Assembly: GCF_009882985.1 (NCBI RefSeq)
Contig: NZ_WTUZ01000005.1
Location: forward strand, 1-64,000
Origin: Paenibacillus silvestris
GTDB lineage: Bacteria > Bacillota > Bacilli > Paenibacillales > NBRC-103111
Direction of reading: 5' to 3'
DNA length: 64,000 nucleotides
The translations under genes and the position numbers were made by a program. Each line of letters begins with the position of its first letter. Position 1 is the stretch's first letter. Positions 59,094 through 64,000 of the stretch are shown in pieces. Under the pieces are notes generated by a model. The model did no database searches, was not told the origin of the DNA, and saw nothing but the letters and a program-made list of their open reading frames with translations.

Positions 59094-60707
59094 TCAGCCA
59101 GGTATTCCCCTCATCTCGCTGGGGACTACGCCCCAATATTTCTGAAATTGCTTAGAAAAGAAGCCGACATTAATATAGCCGACCATGCGCGCCGCATCAT
59201 GCACCTTGGATCCATCGATTAAATACTGCCTAGCACGCAGCATCTTCCGTTCTATCACATAATCGGAATATGACTTCTTCATATTATGTTTAAACATTCG
59301 GCTTAAATAGGAAGAGTTGATATAAAAACGGTTGGCCATGCTTTGTAAGCTGATATCCGTATCAATGTGCTCCTCGATCAGGTGCAGCATATCTTGAATG
59401 AGCTTACTGCTTCCAGTGTTGCGGCGCTGTGCGGCGAAAGCGAGGATTTTACGGACGATTCGTCTGAAAAAGGAGGCGATCTGTTCCCTCGTCACAAAAC
59501 TACTCAAATGATACATCAGCGCTGCATCCTCCTGAAGCACAGCAGCAACGGACCAATTGCGTGTATGAATGCACTGGGTCAATAAGCTACTCAAGAGCAG
59601 CACCTGCTCCTGAATGATCTCCGCAGAAGTAGCAGTCTGGCCTAGTTCGCCAATCAACTCTTCCATCGCCTTCTTTGCATGCTCTTCATCTTCCATATCG
59701 AGAGCCACGGTAAGGCTGCGTAAGGAGGCTGGCTGAAACCATACGCTCGGTTGATCTTCTTCTATTTGTAGGTCATGATGATGTAGCGCTAGATGATGCC
59801 CGTAAACCACACGTGACAGAAGAGCGCGTTTGGCCAGCCGCAAGGAATGTTTGGCCTCACCGCTGTCAGTGAAAACGCTTCCGATACCGGCGCTTGCCGT
59901 CAGCTTCAAACAGTCCTTAACGACAGACAGAACCTTAACAGCCAGAAAATTGATTCTCTGCTGAAATTCACCCTCATGCTCATCACTCCTACTGTGAAAC
60001 AAAGCAAGAATGGAACCGTAAGAATCATGAAGTACAAAACAATCGCTTCCCCTTAAACTTTCCTCCGTGATGCTGTAGAGAGAGAACTGTAGCAAACCCA
60101 TATCCTGTTTGGAAAATCGGATCTCCGCTTCCTCCAGCGGGTCCATTTCAAATACGACGACGGCAAAGTAGTGACTGTCCGATAAGCGAATTCCTAGCTT
60201 TTCTGACTGCTGTTTTAGCTGCCAATCTGTATAAAGTCCATTCATCCAGCTCTCATAGAAGTTCGCCTTGAGCTTGGGCAAATATTGCTCCCAGTTCGTT
60301 TCTAGTAGATACCGCTCATGACGATCCGACCGCTCGCATTGGAGTTGTCCTGCAGCGTTCAGCACTGCCTTCAATACTTCATCGTTGCCAGCAGGCTTGA
60401 GTAGAAAATGGCTGACACCGATATCGATTGAGGCTCTCGCATATTCAAAATCATCATGGCCACTCAGAATGATAATTTTCAAATCCTTATCGGTTTCTCT
60501 GATTTTGGCAGCCAGATCTAAGCCGTTAATGCCCGGTAATCGAATATCCAACAGCAGCAGATCCGGTTTAACCCGCTCCACCATTCGCCACGCATCGAGT
60601 CCATCTCCTACCTCGGCAGCCACGTGAATACCATGCTCCTCCCAAGGTATCGTTTGCACGAGCCTTTGCCGAATATCAACTTCATCTTCTATGATCATCA
60701 GATTCAT
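59094..60707 (-). CDS. YesN-type response regulator with AraC output domain
   Basis: 537 aa from the ATG at 60707 (GGGGGGAAATGAC upstream), 1 bp after the kinase stop. Receiver domain 1-120 with E7-D8-E9 and phospho-Asp54 (LLLDIRLPG). A long middle region is typical of the large YesN class. C-terminal AraC domain: IEEHIDTDISLQSMANRFYI, NSSYLSRMFKHNMKKSYSDY and AARMVGYINVGFFSKQFQKY. Controls the sugar-uptake genes beyond the window end. Confidence 0.9.
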   Translation of the reverse strand: MNLMIIEDEVDIRQRLVQTIPWEEHGIHVAAEVGDGLDAWRMVERVKPDLLLLDIRLPGINGLDLAAKIRETDKDLKIIILSGHDDFEYARASIDIGVSHFLLKPAGNDEVLKAVLNAAGQLQCERSDRHERYLLETNWEQYLPKLKANFYESWMNGLYTDWQLKQQSEKLGIRLSDSHYFAVVVFEMDPLEEAEIRFSKQDMGLLQFSLYSITEESLRGSDCFVLHDSYGSILALFHSRSDEHEGEFQQRINFLAVKVLSVVKDCLKLTASAGIGSVFTDSGEAKHSLRLAKRALLSRVVYGHHLALHHHDLQIEEDQPSVWFQPASLRSLTVALDMEDEEHAKKAMEELIGELGQTATSAEIIQEQVLLLSSLLTQCIHTRNWSVAAVLQEDAALMYHLSSFVTREQIASFFRRIVRKILAFAAQRRNTGSSKLIQDMLHLIEEHIDTDISLQSMANRFYINSSYLSRMFKHNMKKSYSDYVIERKMLRARQYLIDGSKVHDAARMVGYINVGFFSKQFQKYWGVVPSEMRGIPG

Positions 60708-60708
60708 G

Positions 60709-62520
60709 TCATTTCCCCCCAATTGGATCCGCACAAGAAGATAGCGGAATCGTGACCAACACGACAGTACCCTGCTGTTCCACACTGTCTATATGCAATT
60801 CTGCCTGATCACCGTAATAGAGAATCAATCGGGTCTTGACGTTACGCAGGCCGAATAGCTCCTTCACATCATGCCGTAGCATCTTTATATCAGTACTCTC
60901 GATAGCGCCTAGCTCTTTTTGAATAAAGAGCAAACGCTCAGGTGTAATCCCGCTTCCATTATCGGTAATGCGAATATGCAGGCGCTCCTGCTCGGGGTAT
61001 GCCTCAATGTTCAACTGTCCCTTCCCTGACTTCTGCTCTAAGCCATGTACGATGGCATTCTCCACAAGCGGCTGAAGAATCAACTTCAAAAGCATGCAGG
61101 ACCGTACGGCATTGTCTACCCGGATGTCTACCTGCAGTCGGCCCTTAAAGCGAAGTTGCTGAACGTTAATGTAATATCCCAAATGAACGACCGTCTCCTC
61201 CATCGTAAACACTTCCTTGCCTTTGCCAATGCTAATGCGGAAAAACTTCGACAAATTAAGAACCATCTCTCCTATCTGGTCAGCGCCCACCAGAATCGCT
61301 GATGAATAGATAGAATCAAGTGTATTGTACAGAAAATGAGGATTAATCTGTGATTGCAGCAGCTTCAGCTCAGTTTGAATGATACGCAGCTCCTTGTCGT
61401 AGATGTCACGAATCAAAAAACGCTGCTGATCCATCATTTCATTGAATGTACCCATCATATATCCGAACTCATCTGACCTCTTGTGCTCGATGCGAACATC
61501 CAGACGCCCAAGCCGTATCTCCTTCATGCCTCGGATTAACTTCCTTAGTGGAAACGAAATCCCCCTATACAGGAACCAGGCTACTATTACAGCGATAGCA
61601 AGACTAATAGCTGTAATGACATAAGTCTGATTACGCAACTGATTGGACTTTTCGAATATAGAATTCTGCGGTTGCAGCATCAAGAGCGACCAGCCGGAGC
61701 TAGTTGAAACGACCTTTACCATCATCAGTGATTGCTCCCCCTCCCGAATCGTACCGAAATCGCCTCCCTGTAAATCCCAATCAGAAGGCGGAGTGCTGCC
61801 GGGGGTGCCTACCGCCAATCGGCCATCCGGTGTAAATAAATAGATCGTGCCCTGACCAGGATCAGCCAGCCGACCGATAAGTCCGTATAAGTATTCCTTG
61901 CGTATGGAAGCCATGAAGATTGAGGGCTCACGCAAATGCTCCGACTGGGTCATTAGACGCATTAAGGTAATGACCTCAGTATTTTGAATCAAGTCTTTAT
62001 TCCCCAGAGACGTAAACTGGTTCTCTACAGGAATGTAGTACCAGGGACTGCCATTGGAACGGACTGTCTCGCGGACCCAATCCTCATTCTGCCTATCGTT
62101 CAGCCGGGAATAACCTGAATCGGAAAGCAATATGGAAGAAGGGGTATGAAAAATCATCGTCTGCGACAGTGTGCGATTCATCGTGCGAAAATGGATCAAT
62201 TCGGTCGCCGCCGCCTGAAAGTTGAGAATATCCATCGGCATCAGTTCACCGTCTGCTGCATCCAAGTGACGGTTAAGCGTACTGTCCGTCACGACAAGAT
62301 CGGATAGCTCCTCAACATTCATAAGTGTCGTATCGATGAACTGCATAGCGGACTGCATGACGCCCTTCGTTCGCTCCATCGCCTGCTCCTTCAGAATGAG
62401 CTGCGATTTGTTCTGAGCATACAAATTCATCGCGACAAGAGGCAACAAAATAAGCAAAAAATAGCTTGTTATTCGAATATGCACCGATTCTGCATACAGA
62501 CGCTTCCAGTTTCTCCACAT
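60709..62520 (-). CDS. YesM-type sensor histidine kinase
   Basis: 603 aa from the ATG at 62520 (GGAGG 8 bp upstream); an in-frame ATG at 62544 lies before that site. Membrane segment near the N-terminus (ITSYFLLILLPLVAMNLYA), extracellular sensor, second segment (YVITAISLAIAVIVAWFLY), HAMP, phospho-His motif LQSQINPHFLYNT, N-box PLVENAIVHG and DNGSGI. Pairs with the downstream regulator. Confidence 0.9.
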   Translation of the reverse strand: MWRNWKRLYAESVHIRITSYFLLILLPLVAMNLYAQNKSQLILKEQAMERTKGVMQSAMQFIDTTLMNVEELSDLVVTDSTLNRHLDAADGELMPMDILNFQAAATELIHFRTMNRTLSQTMIFHTPSSILLSDSGYSRLNDRQNEDWVRETVRSNGSPWYYIPVENQFTSLGNKDLIQNTEVITLMRLMTQSEHLREPSIFMASIRKEYLYGLIGRLADPGQGTIYLFTPDGRLAVGTPGSTPPSDWDLQGGDFGTIREGEQSLMMVKVVSTSSGWSLLMLQPQNSIFEKSNQLRNQTYVITAISLAIAVIVAWFLYRGISFPLRKLIRGMKEIRLGRLDVRIEHKRSDEFGYMMGTFNEMMDQQRFLIRDIYDKELRIIQTELKLLQSQINPHFLYNTLDSIYSSAILVGADQIGEMVLNLSKFFRISIGKGKEVFTMEETVVHLGYYINVQQLRFKGRLQVDIRVDNAVRSCMLLKLILQPLVENAIVHGLEQKSGKGQLNIEAYPEQERLHIRITDNGSGITPERLLFIQKELGAIESTDIKMLRHDVKELFGLRNVKTRLILYYGDQAELHIDSVEQQGTVVLVTIPLSSCADPIGGK

Positions 62521-62596
62521 TACTGTTACCTCCAAGCCTTTCAAGCAAAGAAAGATGCTCTGCTAGAGAGCACCTTGACTTGACTTCACTTCTATT

Positions 62597-64000
62597 TTAT
62601 TTTCGATTCTTGCTGTACCATTCATTTACTTCGCGCGTCATCTCGTCTCCGCCTTCTTTTTTCCATTCCTTTACGAATACGTCAAAATCATCGATCGGGT
62701 TTGTTCCCATAATGATTTTGGTGAATGATTCCTCCATCATCTTCTTCAATTGCGAACTGTACTTACCCAGAATTTCCGTTGGAGCTCCATTATATTGATT
62801 CGGAATAACATGACTATTGATTAGGTTGATGTTGTCATTCATTTTGAATTCCAGTCCTAACGCGTCGAGTCGCTCCCGCTCTAGCTCATCATCCCATGGA
62901 TTGGCGATTTCGGACAATGTGTTGCGATAAATATGTTTGTTATGTTCTTCGAAATTCATCGTCAGCTTGCCATCCTTGCGCTCCCAGATCTGATGTTCAG
63001 GCAGACCAAGTTTTAATGTTTCGTGTCCTTGCCTGCTGTTGATCACATCCATCATCTTGATTACTTCGGAAGCATTTTTACTTGTAGCCGGAATGACGGC
63101 ATAGGAGCCTACCAGATTAATGGCAGCGATACCTGATTTGCCATCCTTGCCTACTGGATAATCCAGTGCCACCCAATCCGCCTTCGGATCGTTCTTCTTG
63201 TTCGTCAAAATTGATCCGCGCGTTTCGTGCCACTGTGCGGAGAACAGGCCAACCTTCCCGCCTGCTACCTTTTCGTCCACATTTTTCGGCTTGTTCAGCG
63301 CCCACTCCGAGTCAATCAGCTTATCCTTGTATAGCCCGGCGAGATAACGAAGCGCCTCCTTCGTCTCCGGCAAAATATAGGAATGCACAAGCTGACCATT
63401 CCGTTCCACCCAGTTGTTCTGCCCGAGCGGAACGCCGAAAGCACCAAATATAGGACCGGTTCTGGCGAGCTTCTCGCCAATAATCAGACCGAGCGTATCG
63501 TTCTTTCCGTTGCCGTCGGGGTCTTTTGTTGCCAGAGCACGCATAACCTCCGTATATTCGTCCAGCGTCTTTGGCGGATTAAGACCAAGCTTAGCGAGCC
63601 AGTCTTTGCGGACATACATTAGCTCATCGGCTTTCTTGGTGGTCACTCCCGGTATCGCATATATTTTACCATCTTCGAATGTAACCTGCTTCCACACTTC
63701 CTCAGGGTATGCCTTCTTTAGATTAGGTCCATATTGATCAATTAACTCATTCAGTGGTGTGAGCGCTTTCTGTTTTACCAGCTTCGACACCCAAGCGCTG
63801 TCCGTGGAACGGATTAAGTCATAACTTTCTCCTGAGGTCATCATAATATTGATCTTGTCCTGGTAACCGTCAGGCGGCGGCGTGATAACCGTAATGTTCA
63901 GATTGGATTGCTGACGGATATAATCCAGATAAGGATTCGTGTTCTCATTCATGCCATCGGGATACTTGCGTCCAGCATTATCGAGCACCAATGTCAGTGA
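62597..64000 (-). CDS. Extracellular solute-binding protein (family 1), 5' end outside window
   Basis: 467 codons are visible and the frame is open at the window end, so the signal peptide is not seen. LTLVLDNAGRKYPDGMNENT is followed by IMMTSGESYDLIRSTDSAWV, MYVRKDWLAKLGLNPPKTLD and DPDGNGKNDTLGLIIGEKLA, as in YesM/N-linked sugar-binding lipoproteins and similar to the protein at 13575. Precedes the kinase/regulator pair in the same direction. Confidence 0.88.
   Translation of the reverse strand, partial: SLTLVLDNAGRKYPDGMNENTNPYLDYIRQQSNLNITVITPPPDGYQDKINIMMTSGESYDLIRSTDSAWVSKLVKQKALTPLNELIDQYGPNLKKAYPEEVWKQVTFEDGKIYAIPGVTTKKADELMYVRKDWLAKLGLNPPKTLDEYTEVMRALATKDPDGNGKNDTLGLIIGEKLARTGPIFGAFGVPLGQNNWVERNGQLVHSYILPETKEALRYLAGLYKDKLIDSEWALNKPKNVDEKVAGGKVGLFSAQWHETRGSILTNKKNDPKADWVALDYPVGKDGKSGIAAINLVGSYAVIPATSKNASEVIKMMDVINSRQGHETLKLGLPEHQIWERKDGKLTMNFEEHNKHIYRNTLSEIANPWDDELERERLDALGLEFKMNDNINLINSHVIPNQYNGAPTEILGKYSSQLKKMMEESFTKIIMGTNPIDDFDVFVKEWKKEGGDEMTREVNEWYSKNRK

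Overview
The window looks like the chromosome of a Paenibacillus-type, low-to-medium GC, spore-forming Bacillota. The signs are a tricistronic GerA/GerB/GerC germinant receptor, an SLH-domain surface enzyme, YesM/YesN two-component pairs beside LplB/YtcP-type sugar permeases and large lipoprotein binding proteins, strong AGGAGG-like ribosome binding sites, and many GGCTGCCG-type hairpins. No rRNA, tRNA, CRISPR array, complete transposase or integrase gene was found.

Layout. 1-126: left end of an IS3/IS150-type element running off the window. 0.1-8.9 kb: SLH-anchored 5'-nucleotidase, then small regulator/enzyme pairs (TetR with SDR, MarR with DoxX under two identical palindromes, haloalkane-dehalogenase-like hydrolase with AraC regulator, beta-helix protein). 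9.0-17.1 kb: a sugar uptake locus (YesN, YesM, two permeases, binding lipoprotein, GH97 glycosidase). 17.3-22.4 kb: an SRPBCC protein, the ger operon and a phosphoglycerate mutase.

22.4-33.9 kb is an accessory region. It holds short single genes, mostly on the minus strand: a NucA/NucB-type nuclease, Amj flippase, a CPT-like kinase, a secreted SH3-like protein, a broken beta-lactamase and others. Each of the seven minus-strand genes is followed by a copy of a dispersed repeat whose hallmark is a CTATAGTTCTCCGTTAGC-like box. 33.9-38.5 kb holds two large proteins of no recognised family, with an in-frame relic of the end of one gene between them.

38.7-39.1 kb and 46.2-47.4 kb carry long imperfect inverted-repeat sites (TAACACC...GTTAGG type) placed exactly at the stop codons of short promoterless ORFs. 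These resemble integron gene cassettes with attC-like sites but no integrase in view. Between them are a TetR/ketopantoate-reductase-like pair and a TetR-controlled redox/efflux operon (oxidoreductase, FrnE-like, MFS pump, nitroreductase, dead SnoaL gene). 47.5-52.3 kb: two SDR enzymes, gene relics, galactarate dehydratase with a divergent LysR regulator.

52.5-58.9 kb: a complete four-gene pathway to GDP-D-glycero-alpha-D-manno-heptose (hddA, gmhA, hddC, gmhB), next to two glycosyltransferases that each begin with an unusual Lys/Arg-rich tail of about 70 residues. This probably serves a surface or spore glycan. 59.1-64.0 kb: a second YesM/YesN pair and a sugar-binding protein cut by the window end.
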